From contig NZ_OY759719.1 of assembly GCF_963662555.1 (NCBI RefSeq), forward strand, positions 1,136,985 to 1,200,984: a stretch of 64,000 bases of DNA, in the 5' to 3' direction. Position 1 is the first letter of the stretch; every line of letters starts with the position of its first letter. The translations under genes and the position numbers were made by a program. The notes beneath the pieces are model-generated. The model saw nothing but the letters and a program-made list of their open reading frames with translations. It was not told the DNA's origin and made no database searches. Shown one piece after another: positions 10,853-22,700 of the stretch. Source of the DNA: Thiomicrorhabdus sp. Its GTDB lineage: Bacteria > Pseudomonadota > Gammaproteobacteria > Thiomicrospirales > Thiomicrospiraceae.

Positions 10853-10928
10853 GGGGCTATAGCTCAGCTGGGAGAGCGCCTGCCTTGCACGCAGGAGGTC
10901 TGCGGTTCGATCCCGCATAGCTCCACCA
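10853..10928 (+). tRNA. tRNA-Ala (anticodon TGC)
   Basis: 76 bases with encoded CCA. The acceptor stem GGGGCTA/TAGCTCC has the G3:U70 wobble that identifies alanine tRNA. The anticodon TGC is at about 10886-10888. Only 6 bases separate it from tRNA-Ile. Confidence 0.97.
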
Positions 10929-11396
10929 ATACTACTCTTAATGAGTTTTAGTGTAAAAACTAGAGTTTATTAACAGTAGCATTGGTTGTTTTACGTTAAG
11001 TAAACAAACAATACTGAAAAAACTGAAAAGTTCTTTAACAATTTGGAATAGATCTCTCGATTGAGGATTTTAGATACAAGCTTCTTATTTATTTAAGATG
11101 TAGTTGGTTTAAAAGCTCAATCAATGAGAAGCTCACCTCTCAGCCGACAATTTGAGAGGTGAGTGTGGTAAGTATCCCTTCCAGGTGCTTACCACGCAAA
11201 ACTGGATAACTCTTAGGAGTTATCAAGTATAGGTAAAATATATAATTGAGAATACTCAAGCGTATATCATGACAGCGAAAAACTTTTAGTTGCGTACACT
11301 CATCAGACCTTATAAACAGAAGCTTAGTTATTAAATGGTATAGCTACCAAATTAAGTGGAGTTAACAAAAGGCATAAGGTTATTTTTGAGTTGTAT
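10929..11396 (+). other. 16S-23S spacer, downstream half
   Basis: 468 bases without a gene. It contains a second boxA (11030-11041), the 5' strands of two 23S processing stems (11042-11054 and 11389-11404), and three perfect hairpins in a row: 11132-11163 (11-base arms), 11165-11195 (8-base arms) and 11205-11224 (8-base arms). Confidence 0.75.
11030..11043 (+). promoter_or_regulatory. boxA antitermination site before 23S
   Basis: GTTCTTTAACAATT matches the boxA core CTCTTTAACAATT closely and sits in the spacer where boxA precedes 23S in other gammaproteobacteria. Confidence 0.65.
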
Positions 11397-14262
<2,866 letters not shown>

Positions 14263-14419
14263 TACAACTCAAAAGTGACTTGTGAGATGATGAAAATCAA
14301 CGACAAGCGATGTTGTGATATACCTTGAGTATAATCAACTATATATACCGAATACTGATAGTTTAGATCTATTCCAAAGAATTTTACGAGGTTGATGTCA
14401 TCAGCCCGTAACACCAAAT

Positions 14420-14538
14420 TGCTTGGTGACAATAGCAAGATGGAACCACCTGATCCCTTTCCGAACTCAGAAGTGAAACGTCTTAGCGCCGATGGTAGTG
14501 TGGGAGGTCCCATGTGAGAGTAGGTCATTGCCAAGCTT
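14420..14538 (+). rRNA. rrf: 5S ribosomal RNA
   Basis: About 119 bases. TGCTTGG at the start pairs with CCAAGC at the end, and the internal blocks CCGAACTCAGAAGTGAAAC and GATGGTAGTGTGGG are diagnostic. It is followed at once by a terminator. Confidence 0.95.
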
Positions 14539-14545
14539 ATATCCT

Positions 14546-14583
14546 AAAACCCGTTATATCTTAGATATGACGGGTTTTTTTTT
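14546..14583 (+). terminator. rRNA operon Rho-independent terminator
   Basis: The arms at 14546-14560 and 14564-14578 form AACCCGT(T)ATATC / GATAT(G)ACGGGTT with loop TTA, followed by a run of nine T. It ends the rRNA operon 74 bases before mshM. Confidence 0.9.
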
Positions 14584-14657
14584 GCCTTATTAAAATAATA
14601 TAATTAAAATAACGTAGTATTATTTTGTACAATGAGTGTTTAAGTTGGTAATTATAA

Positions 14658-16262
14658 ATGTATCGAAAGTATTTTGGTTTAAGCTCACTGCCTTTTAAAA
14701 CAACTCCTGATTTGGATATGTTTTATAAGCATGGTTCACGTCAGGAGATTCTCGAAGCGTTAATTTATACAATTTCTCGTGGCGATGGAATTATCAAAGT
14801 TACTGGAGAAGTTGGCAGCGGTAAGACTATGCTTTTACGGTTGTTAGCAGATAGGTTGCCGGCTAATTTTGAAGTTATCTATATAAATTCTCCAAACTTA
14901 TCTGCAAAAGATATTTTGCTATATATTTGTTCGGAATTAGGGTTAGAGTTTGATCTTAATGCTCAAAAATTTACTCTAACCAATGCACTAAAAAAACAGT
15001 TATTGAGTTTATATAGTCAAGATAAAAAAGTTGTAATGTTGGTGGATGAAGCACAAACAATGACTTTTGATGCTTTAGAGGAATTAAGGCTTTTAAGTAA
15101 TATTGAAACAGGCGATGATAAGCTTTTGCAAATGGTTCTTTTCGGTCAGCCTGAATTAGACAAGGCATTAGAGCATGATGATATAAGGCAACTTAAAAGT
15201 AGAATTAGTTACAACATATATGTACCACCATTAAAAGGCTCAGATGTTCAAGCATATCTTAATTATAGAATGCGTAAAGCTGGATATGTTGGTTTAGATG
15301 TTTTTAATTTATCTATTTCTAATAAAATTCAGAAACTTACTCATGGCCTTCCAAGAAATATTAATATTGTTGCAGATAAAGTTTTAATGTCGGTTTTTGG
15401 TTCTGGTGATAAATTTGCTAAACCGAAGCACCTCAAAGCGTTGCCAGAGTTAGATGATCTTACGCGGGTCAATCCAAGATTTGCTATATTTCCAACCGTT
15501 ATCATAACGTTATTATTTTTTCTGTTAGTCTTATTCGGCTATTTTTTATTTTTTGAAAGCTCTTCAAAACATTCAGTATTACCTCTTGATCAAGTTAACA
15601 ATCAGAAAGATGATATATCATCGATTATTAAAAAGCCTACTTCTATTAAAAAAGCAGATGTTTTGCCTAAACATAAGGGGCTGAATGTAGATTCTGTGAA
15701 ACAAGATCAAAAAGACTCTGAATCTGTTGTTGGTAATGGTGAAATTAATGTTAATAATCAAGATATTGCTACAATTAAGAGCCAATCTTCTGTTGTTAAA
15801 CCACTAAAAAGTTCTCCACATGCTAAGCTAGATTCGGGAGTAACTAATCTAAATATAAAAAATCCTAATGCTATTGTTGGAAATCCCGCACAATTAATGC
15901 AAATTCTCAGATATCATAAAGAAGGCAGAGAATGGTTAGATTCATTGCAAGATATTTATGTAATCCAGCTTTCGACAAGGCACATACGTAGCTTAGATAC
16001 AACATTAAAGTTTTATCAAAAACAGGGAATCAAAGACGGAAGTGTTCATATTTTGATTGACTATAACAAAAATATTGATAAATTTAGGTTAAAGGTATTT
16101 TATCTGGCATCGTCTAGATTTTCTGCTCTAAATAAAATTATTGAAGAACTTCCTTATAAAATCAGGGCTTCAAGTCCTTATATTGCACGCATAGATCAAA
16201 TAAAACAGAACATACTTTATACAGATAGAAAATTAGAAGATATTGGAATAGTCAATGAATAG
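14658..16262 (+). CDS. mshM: MSHA biogenesis ATPase MshM (ExeA/GspA-like AAA+), with C-terminal SPOR-like region
   Basis: 534 residues. The N-terminal AAA+ domain has Walker A GEVGSGKT (about residues 50-57) and Walker B VVMLVDEAQ (about 117-125), and starts with the family block YFGLSSLPFKTTPD. A membrane segment follows at about 277-299, then a low-complexity linker (about 300-420) and a C-terminal segment (about 430-525, IYVIQLSTRHIRSLDTTLKF...) that resembles a SPOR peptidoglycan-binding domain. ExeA-type ATPases help place the secretin in the wall, and fusion to a wall-binding domain fits that role. First gene of the pilus operon; its last 8 bases overlap mshL. Confidence 0.85.
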   Translation: MYRKYFGLSSLPFKTTPDLDMFYKHGSRQEILEALIYTISRGDGIIKVTGEVGSGKTMLLRLLADRLPANFEVIYINSPNLSAKDILLYICSELGLEFDLNAQKFTLTNALKKQLLSLYSQDKKVVMLVDEAQTMTFDALEELRLLSNIETGDDKLLQMVLFGQPELDKALEHDDIRQLKSRISYNIYVPPLKGSDVQAYLNYRMRKAGYVGLDVFNLSISNKIQKLTHGLPRNINIVADKVLMSVFGSGDKFAKPKHLKALPELDDLTRVNPRFAIFPTVIITLLFFLLVLFGYFLFFESSSKHSVLPLDQVNNQKDDISSIIKKPTSIKKADVLPKHKGLNVDSVKQDQKDSESVVGNGEINVNNQDIATIKSQSSVVKPLKSSPHAKLDSGVTNLNIKNPNAIVGNPAQLMQILRYHKEGREWLDSLQDIYVIQLSTRHIRSLDTTLKFYQKQGIKDGSVHILIDYNKNIDKFRLKVFYLASSRFSALNKIIEELPYKIRASSPYIARIDQIKQNILYTDRKLEDIGIVNE

Positions 16263-17991
16263 TAAATTTAAAACCATAGTACCAATCATTATCGGATTGT
16301 CTATTATTGTTACTTTAAACGGTTGTCAGGATAGCAGTGTAAAACGAGATCCTCCTGCTCCACCAGTATCGGAACAATTTGCACCAGCAGGGCACCTTGG
16401 ATTAAAGCCAAAGGTTGAGAAAGTCGTTGCTAACAGTGCAGATATCCCTTCACTAACTTCAAGTACTGTTCCTAAACTTCCTCCTCTGTCAGGTATGTCT
16501 TCTCAAAATGACAATTATTCTATTTCAGCGGTGAATGTACCTGTTGCTGATTTACTATTTAAATTAGCAAAAGATGCAAACAAAGAAGTTGATATCTACT
16601 CAGGTATTCAAGGTAATGTAACTATCAATGCAATAAACCAGCCATTAGAAACTATTTTGGATCGTATCTCGGATCAAGTTGGCTTTATGTTTGAAATTGA
16701 CGGTCAAACATTGAAAATCAAGCCTGATTTACCCGAGTGGAGAAATTACAAGATTGATTATGTCAATATCAAGAAAAAAAGTGAAGAAGCTATTGACATG
16801 AAAATGACTGTAACTAACGCCGTTAAAGGAACGACAAGTGGTGGTAGTTCGGCTGGGCGTGCAAGTTCAACCAAGGTTTCTACTTCCTCTGAACATGATT
16901 TTTGGGGTAATTTGGCTAAAAATATTGAATTATTAGCCCAGTTAGATCCTAATGCAAATAGAGTAATCGTTCCGCAGGGTAAAGACCAAGGTAATAAAAA
17001 ATCAGGGCCTGCTCTTTCAAGCGTATCTCAGAATACTGTAGTTAATGCTGAAGCTGGTGTTATTTCAGTTTACACAACAAGAAAACAGCATAAAGCAATA
17101 AAGCATTATATTGAAGAAGTAACAGAACGTGCTGAAAGACAAGTTCTGATTGAGGCTACTGTTGTAGAGGTAACTTTAAATGATCAATATCAGGCTGGTA
17201 TTGATTGGGCCTTTTTTGGTAATAGAGCATTTGGTAGTGATGGTGGTTTAAAAATCACATCACCATTTCCAGGCCCTTCTAATGGTTTTTCGATTGCCAC
17301 AATAGACAATACAGGTGCTGCAGGCGGGGTTATTAGTGGTGATTGGAATATATTATCAAATATCTCATTGTTAAAAGAGTTTGGTGATTCGAAGGTTTTA
17401 TCAAGTCCTAAAATTATGGCTATAAATAATCAGACTGCATTATTGAAAGTAGTAAATAATTTGGTGTATTTTTCGGTTGATGTAAATGTAACAGCATCAA
17501 CATCGACAGTGCCAGGATTGACAACCTACGAAACAGAAATACATACAGTTCCTGTTGGCTTCACAATGAGTGTTACACCGTTTGTTAGTGAAAATGGTGA
17601 TGTTACTTTAAATGTTCGTCCAACTATATCACGAAAAATTGGTGAAGTTCCTGATCCTAATCCGAACTTGGCAACTGCAGGAGTCATTAGTAACATACCT
17701 ATTATCCAAGAAAAAGAGATGTCGTCTGTTTTAAGGTTAAGAGATAGACAAACAGCTATAATTGGAGGTTTGATTGAAGATAATAACGCTAACAATAAAA
17801 CTGGTTTACCTTGGGTTAGTGATACTCCTATTTTTGGTGATCTTTTCTCAAAAAGAGATGATTCTACTACCAAAAGTGAGTTAGTTATTTTTATTAGACC
17901 GATTATTATTAAAAACCCTGATGTTGATAATGGTGACTTGCAATCTGTTAGTCGATTTTTAAAGACAAGTAACGATAAAGAAGTGAAATAA
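16255..17991 (+). CDS. mshL: MSHA biogenesis secretin MshL (outer-membrane lipoprotein)
   Basis: 578 residues. The N-terminus carries a lipoprotein signal with lipobox-like L-N-G-C (Cys about residue 24). An N-domain (about 90-160, SISAVNVPVADLLFKLAKDA...) precedes a secretin domain (about 290-565) with EATVVEVTLNDQYQAGIDW and the terminal VSDTPIFGDLFSKRDDSTTKSELVIFIRPIII, typical of PilQ/MshL. It would form the outer-membrane channel through which the pilus passes. A glycine/serine-rich stretch (about 195-205) lies between domains. The start overlaps mshM and the stop is 2 bases before mshN. Confidence 0.92.
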   Translation: MNSKFKTIVPIIIGLSIIVTLNGCQDSSVKRDPPAPPVSEQFAPAGHLGLKPKVEKVVANSADIPSLTSSTVPKLPPLSGMSSQNDNYSISAVNVPVADLLFKLAKDANKEVDIYSGIQGNVTINAINQPLETILDRISDQVGFMFEIDGQTLKIKPDLPEWRNYKIDYVNIKKKSEEAIDMKMTVTNAVKGTTSGGSSAGRASSTKVSTSSEHDFWGNLAKNIELLAQLDPNANRVIVPQGKDQGNKKSGPALSSVSQNTVVNAEAGVISVYTTRKQHKAIKHYIEEVTERAERQVLIEATVVEVTLNDQYQAGIDWAFFGNRAFGSDGGLKITSPFPGPSNGFSIATIDNTGAAGGVISGDWNILSNISLLKEFGDSKVLSSPKIMAINNQTALLKVVNNLVYFSVDVNVTASTSTVPGLTTYETEIHTVPVGFTMSVTPFVSENGDVTLNVRPTISRKIGEVPDPNPNLATAGVISNIPIIQEKEMSSVLRLRDRQTAIIGGLIEDNNANNKTGLPWVSDTPIFGDLFSKRDDSTTKSELVIFIRPIIIKNPDVDNGDLQSVSRFLKTSNDKEVK

Positions 17992-17993
17992 TT

Positions 17994-19796
17994 GTGAGTG
18001 TATTGCTTGATGCTTTAAAAAAAGCAGCTGAAGAAAAGAAAGCTGTAAATAGTGCCTCTGAACAAAAATCAGAGTCTTTGGATGCAATACAAAACTCCAA
18101 TTTTAGTATTGAAGAACATGTTGAAGAATCGAGTTTAGAATCAACAAATGTCACAATTGTAGATTCTGTAGATACTAGTGAAGAATTACCTCTATTTGAC
18201 CTTAAGATTAGTGAGGATGTTGCTAAAGAGGTACAACCTAGTACAGAAAGAGAACAGCTTGCTATAGAACCAACTTCCCCGTCTCAAGGCCTAACGCTTA
18301 AGTTGTCTGATGGTGAAGTTGATGTTGAATCAGACGATTCAGGTTTAATCTCTTTAATGGCGTCTCTGGACGATGAAAAGGTTACTGGCAGTTCAGGTGA
18401 GAAATTTAATCATGAATCATCTTCTCCTGATCAAAATTCCTTTGAATCTACAAGCAATTTTGAATTAGATGAAAATCAAAATAGTAATCCGACCCTCGCC
18501 AATAATAACCAAGATTCTCTACCCGAGGATGATTTCGATTGGAGCTTAGATAAACTTCCAGGATATAACCAGCAAGCTGAACAGGTTGTTTCTAGTGAAA
18601 ATGAAGCTTATGTTACTAATCCGATACTAGTCAATGGTGAAAATGTACCACCTAAGGTCGCAAAAAAATATGCCACATCAACGCGTGTTATTTTAAGTCT
18701 CGTCGTAATCCTTTTGTTTATTGGAATTGGTTTCTACGGCCTGCTTTATTATCAAGAGCAAAATGAAGAATTAGAGTTCAGTATGAGAAAGTATAACCTT
18801 TCTAAAATGACTCTACCTTCGCAGTCTAATGAACAAAATAAACAAAAGGCTTCTGATTCTGAAGAAAGTGAAAAAAATACGAATTTAGTCTCTGATAAAG
18901 TGATTTCTTTAAGAAATACAATAAAAGATGCAGTGGAAAAAAATGTTATTCAACCTCTTTCAGGTCAAGGTAATATATCTCCAGATAATATAGAAACAGT
19001 CAAGCTTGATGACTTAAATACTACTAATGTCGACGAACAAAAATCTAAAAATACTGATAATAGTGAAGTTACTTCGATTGTTGGTAACAAAACTACATTG
19101 GCTAAATCTAATAAAACAGTCGTTAATAGTAAAAAGACTATTCATTCTGTTGTGCCTAAGCACAATCAAGCAGAGAAATCCTCATCAAAAGGGATAATTG
19201 TTACCAATTCAACTATGTCTGATATTGCTAAAGCTTATTCTGCTTATGATTCACAAAACTTTACCGAAGCTCAGCGTTTATTTTCTAAAGTTATAGAAAA
19301 ACAGCCAAACAACATTAATGCTCTTTTGGGATTAGGTGGTGTATCTGTCGCAAATGGTAACTTTTATAAGGCAATAAACCTTTACCAAAAAGTTTTGGAT
19401 AATGATCCAAACAATTTATATGCATTTGAATCTATAGCGAATCTTTCTGGTCGTGTAAGCCTAAATAACGAATGGTCATCAGAATTGGCAAGCATGCTTG
19501 AAAAACACCCTAAATCAGCGGTTTTACAATATGCACAAGGAAATGTTTTTGCAGAAAAAAATGATTGGTTAAAGGCACAAAAAAATTATTTTAATGCACT
19601 CGTTTTAGACTCTACAAATCCTGATTATATGCTTAACCTTGCTATTAGTTTTGATCATTTAGGTGAGTATAAATTAGCTGATAAATACTATACTCAGGCG
19701 TTGGGCTATTCAGAATTTAAACAAGTAAGTTTTGATAAAAAACAGGTTAAAGACAGATTGGTCTCAATTCGCCAGTTTATTGTTAAAGGATATTAA
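17994..19796 (+). CDS. mshN: MSHA biogenesis TPR protein MshN
   Basis: 600 residues from a GTG start. The first residues, MSVLLDALKKAAEEKK, are the N-terminal motif of MshN and related GspB-like proteins. An acidic, serine-rich cytoplasmic region follows (to about 228), then one membrane segment (about 232-253), a second low-complexity region, and tetratricopeptide repeats (about 410-590: AYSAYDSQNFTEAQRLFSKVIEKQP and so on). TPR proteins of this type scaffold pilus assembly in the periplasm. It sits between mshL and mshE with almost no gaps, as in other MSHA loci. The disordered regions are unusually long, so family similarity is strongest at the two ends. Confidence 0.85.
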   Translation: MSVLLDALKKAAEEKKAVNSASEQKSESLDAIQNSNFSIEEHVEESSLESTNVTIVDSVDTSEELPLFDLKISEDVAKEVQPSTEREQLAIEPTSPSQGLTLKLSDGEVDVESDDSGLISLMASLDDEKVTGSSGEKFNHESSSPDQNSFESTSNFELDENQNSNPTLANNNQDSLPEDDFDWSLDKLPGYNQQAEQVVSSENEAYVTNPILVNGENVPPKVAKKYATSTRVILSLVVILLFIGIGFYGLLYYQEQNEELEFSMRKYNLSKMTLPSQSNEQNKQKASDSEESEKNTNLVSDKVISLRNTIKDAVEKNVIQPLSGQGNISPDNIETVKLDDLNTTNVDEQKSKNTDNSEVTSIVGNKTTLAKSNKTVVNSKKTIHSVVPKHNQAEKSSSKGIIVTNSTMSDIAKAYSAYDSQNFTEAQRLFSKVIEKQPNNINALLGLGGVSVANGNFYKAINLYQKVLDNDPNNLYAFESIANLSGRVSLNNEWSSELASMLEKHPKSAVLQYAQGNVFAEKNDWLKAQKNYFNALVLDSTNPDYMLNLAISFDHLGEYKLADKYYTQALGYSEFKQVSFDKKQVKDRLVSIRQFIVKGY

Positions 19797-21482
19797 ATGC
19801 TGGTTCCAATGCGTCTTGGTGAAAGATTGGTCAATGAGGGGTATATAACACCTGATCAGCTATCAATTGCTTTAACGGAACATAAACGTAATGGGCAAAA
19901 ACTAGGTGAAATTTTAGTTTCTTTGGGTTTTGTCAATGTTGAAGTTGTTCGTGAAGCAGTAGGCTCGTTTGTTGGTTATGCCTCAATGAGCCTAAAAGAG
20001 GTTGTCCCTGATCCTAAGTCTCTCTCTTTGATTTCAGAAACATTTGCACATAATTATCAATTGATGCCCATCAGTATCAAAGATAATATTCTTAAAGTTG
20101 CTATGTCTAATCCAGGTGATATTTTAGTTTTAGATAAACTTAGACGTCACTTGCAGAACCCTAAAATTCAAGTTGAACCAGTACTTGTAGTTGAGTCAGA
20201 AATCCAAAATGCGATTGACAACTACTATGGTTATGAACTTTCTATCGAAGGTATTCTTAAGGAGTTAGAAACAGGGCAGGCTGATGTAGCATCTATATCG
20301 GCTAATAATGAATATTCTCAACCCATGGTGAGGTTAGTTGATAATTTGCTAACGGATGCTGTTAAACGAAATGCATCTGATATCCATTTCGAACCAGAAG
20401 AAGATTACATTCGTATTCGTTATCGTATTGATGGCGTTTTACAAGAAATTCGACTGTTACATAAAATGTTTTGGTCTGGATTAGTTGTTCGCCTTAAAGT
20501 ATTGTCTGAATTGGATTTAACAGAACAAAGAATTCCTCAAGACGGACGTATGACTTTAATTGTACATGGACGACGTATTGATTTTCGTGTGTCATCCTTA
20601 CCAGGTACACATGGAGAAAATTTTGTTCTTCGTATCCTTGACAGAGAGAAGGGAATCGTCCCTCTCGATGCATTAGGTTTAGATAAAGATTCCTATGATG
20701 AATTGAAAATCATGATGGGTAGGCCGACTGGCATTATGCTTGTAACAGGCCCCACAGGTTCTGGTAAAACAACGACCTTATATTCAATTTTGAATGAATT
20801 GAATGATATTGGCGTAAATATTATGACACTGGAAGACCCAGTCGAATACCCAATGTCTTTGATTAGACAAACACCCGTTAATGAAGAGATTGGAATGGGT
20901 TTTGCTGCTGGTATTAAATCTCTATTAAGGCAAGATCCAGATATTATTCTTATCGGTGAAATACGAGATGCAGAAACCGCTGAAATGTCTCTTCGTGCAG
21001 CGATGACTGGCCACCAAGTTTTTGCTACTTTACATACAAATTCGGCAATTGGTGCAATTCCTAGATTATTAGATATTGGTGTTTCTAGATCAATTATGTC
21101 TGGCAACTTAATAGGTATTGTTGCTCAACGATTAGCTAGAAAGCTTTGTAAACACTGTAAAGAGCGTTATGAACCTGAGGAGTTTGAGAAACAATTGTTA
21201 TCTATATCAGATGGAGATGGTTCTCAATTGTATAAAGCAAAAGGTTGTGATAAATGTAACGGAGTTGGTTATAAAGGCAGGCTTGCAGTGTTAGAAACCA
21301 TGAGGTTTACTACAGAAATGGATGAGCTTTTGTTAGAAGGGGCTTCACAACACGCAATATTAGAAAAGGCTATTGAAAATGGTTTTTCAACAATGGCTCA
21401 AAGTGGAATACGCTGGGTGAAACAAGGTGAAACAACACTCGAAGAAATTAGTCGTGTTGTGAACTTAACCGAACTGTTGTAG
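19797..21482 (+). CDS. mshE: MSHA pilus extension ATPase MshE (GspE/PilB family)
   Basis: 561 residues, the normal MshE length. The N-terminal domain (about 1-140) starts RLGERLVNEGYITPDQLSIAL and repeats a similar block, KLGEILVSLGFV, about 30 residues on. This is the MshEN motif that binds cyclic di-GMP in Vibrio MshE. The ATPase domain has Walker A GPTGSGKTT (about 317-325), the Asp box LEDPVEYP, Walker B DPDIILIGEIRD and the His box TGHQVFATLHT. A zinc tetracysteine motif (CKHC...CDKC) lies near 455-485. It powers pilus extension at the inner membrane. RBS AAGGA at 19786-19790; the start follows the mshN stop directly. Confidence 0.95.
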   Translation: MLVPMRLGERLVNEGYITPDQLSIALTEHKRNGQKLGEILVSLGFVNVEVVREAVGSFVGYASMSLKEVVPDPKSLSLISETFAHNYQLMPISIKDNILKVAMSNPGDILVLDKLRRHLQNPKIQVEPVLVVESEIQNAIDNYYGYELSIEGILKELETGQADVASISANNEYSQPMVRLVDNLLTDAVKRNASDIHFEPEEDYIRIRYRIDGVLQEIRLLHKMFWSGLVVRLKVLSELDLTEQRIPQDGRMTLIVHGRRIDFRVSSLPGTHGENFVLRILDREKGIVPLDALGLDKDSYDELKIMMGRPTGIMLVTGPTGSGKTTTLYSILNELNDIGVNIMTLEDPVEYPMSLIRQTPVNEEIGMGFAAGIKSLLRQDPDIILIGEIRDAETAEMSLRAAMTGHQVFATLHTNSAIGAIPRLLDIGVSRSIMSGNLIGIVAQRLARKLCKHCKERYEPEEFEKQLLSISDGDGSQLYKAKGCDKCNGVGYKGRLAVLETMRFTTEMDELLLEGASQHAILEKAIENGFSTMAQSGIRWVKQGETTLEEISRVVNLTELL

Positions 21483-21495
21483 GCGAGAATAATAA

Positions 21496-22698
21496 ATGGA
21501 AAATTATAATTACACAGGAATCAATAAATACGGTAAACGTGTGAATGGAGTCCTACCTGCTGCTAACGAGCAAGAGCTAGAACAGAAATTATTAAAATCA
21601 AATATTGATTTACTTACTTACAAAAAGCAATCAGGTTCTTTTTCATTATTAGGCAAACAAAAAATAACAAGAAAAGATGTTATTGGGGTTACTTTTCAGT
21701 TAGAGCAACTTCTTAGAGCCGGTGTACCACTTTTAGAAATTATTAATGACTTGAAGGACAATTTTGAAAGTGATGCTGTAAAAGAAATGCTTGCTAACGT
21801 GTACGAGTCCATGGAAGGCGGCGCTACATTCTCAGAATCATTGCAAAACTTTGAAAATGATTTTGGCGAAGTTTATATCTCTTTAGTGTCTGTTGGTGAA
21901 AAAACAGGGCAATTAGAAGATATTTTGTTGGATTTGGCCAACATGCTTAAGTGGGAAGACGAATTAGTCTCTAAAGCTAAGAAAGTTATGATATATCCAG
22001 CAATTGTTGCAACAGTTGTTATTGGTGTAGTTATTCTAATGATGTTATTTGTAGTACCTGAACTACTTGGGTTTATTACATCAATGGGTGGAGAGCTTGG
22101 TTTTGCAACCAAGTCGTTAATTTTAACTTCGGATTTTATACAGAATTATATTTTGGAGATATTTATTATCCCTATTTTAATCGTTGTCATTCTTAAGTTT
22201 TGGAGAAAGCAGTCTCCAGATTTCAAAGTTAAAACGGATGAAATGACCTTACATTTATGGATTGTTGGGCCTGTTTTATATAAGTTAAAACTAGCTCGTA
22301 TTGCTAATTCTTTGGCTGTTATGTACGGTGCCGGGGTAAGTTTTCCAGACAGCTTACAAATGGCAAGTGTCATAGCAGGTAATAAATATTTAGAAGGTAA
22401 TATCCTTCATGCGACGCGAATGATAAAGGAAGGAAAGCCAATTTATGAATCTTTTGATGAGGCATCGGTATTTCCTTCTATGGCAGTGAGAATGATTAAA
22501 GTTGGTGAATTAAGTGGTGGCATGGATACCTCTTTAAGGAATGTTAGTTATTTTTATGATAGAGAAGCAAAAGAGCTTATAGAGAAAATAGAACCGACCA
22601 TTGAACCAATTTTAACGGTAGTAATGGGGTTTATTGTAGGATGGGTAATGATTGCTGTTTTAGGTCCTATATATGACACGATTTCACAGGTGCAGTAA
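21496..22698 (+). CDS. mshG: MSHA biogenesis inner-membrane platform protein MshG (GspF/PilC family)
   Basis: 400 residues, as expected for PilC/GspF proteins. Two T2SSF repeats are visible: the first (about 60-185) has TFQLEQLLRAGVPLLEII and SLVSVGEKTGQLEDIL, the second (about 260-385) has RIANSLAVMYGAGVSFPDSLQ and MIKVGELSGGMDTSL. Membrane segments lie near 160-190, 215-235 and 370-395. It forms the inner-membrane platform moved by the MshE ATPase. It starts 13 bases after mshE and ends 2 bases before the next gene. Confidence 0.95.
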   Translation: MENYNYTGINKYGKRVNGVLPAANEQELEQKLLKSNIDLLTYKKQSGSFSLLGKQKITRKDVIGVTFQLEQLLRAGVPLLEIINDLKDNFESDAVKEMLANVYESMEGGATFSESLQNFENDFGEVYISLVSVGEKTGQLEDILLDLANMLKWEDELVSKAKKVMIYPAIVATVVIGVVILMMLFVVPELLGFITSMGGELGFATKSLILTSDFIQNYILEIFIIPILIVVILKFWRKQSPDFKVKTDEMTLHLWIVGPVLYKLKLARIANSLAVMYGAGVSFPDSLQMASVIAGNKYLEGNILHATRMIKEGKPIYESFDEASVFPSMAVRMIKVGELSGGMDTSLRNVSYFYDREAKELIEKIEPTIEPILTVVMGFIVGWVMIAVLGPIYDTISQVQ

Positions 22699-22700
22699 GA

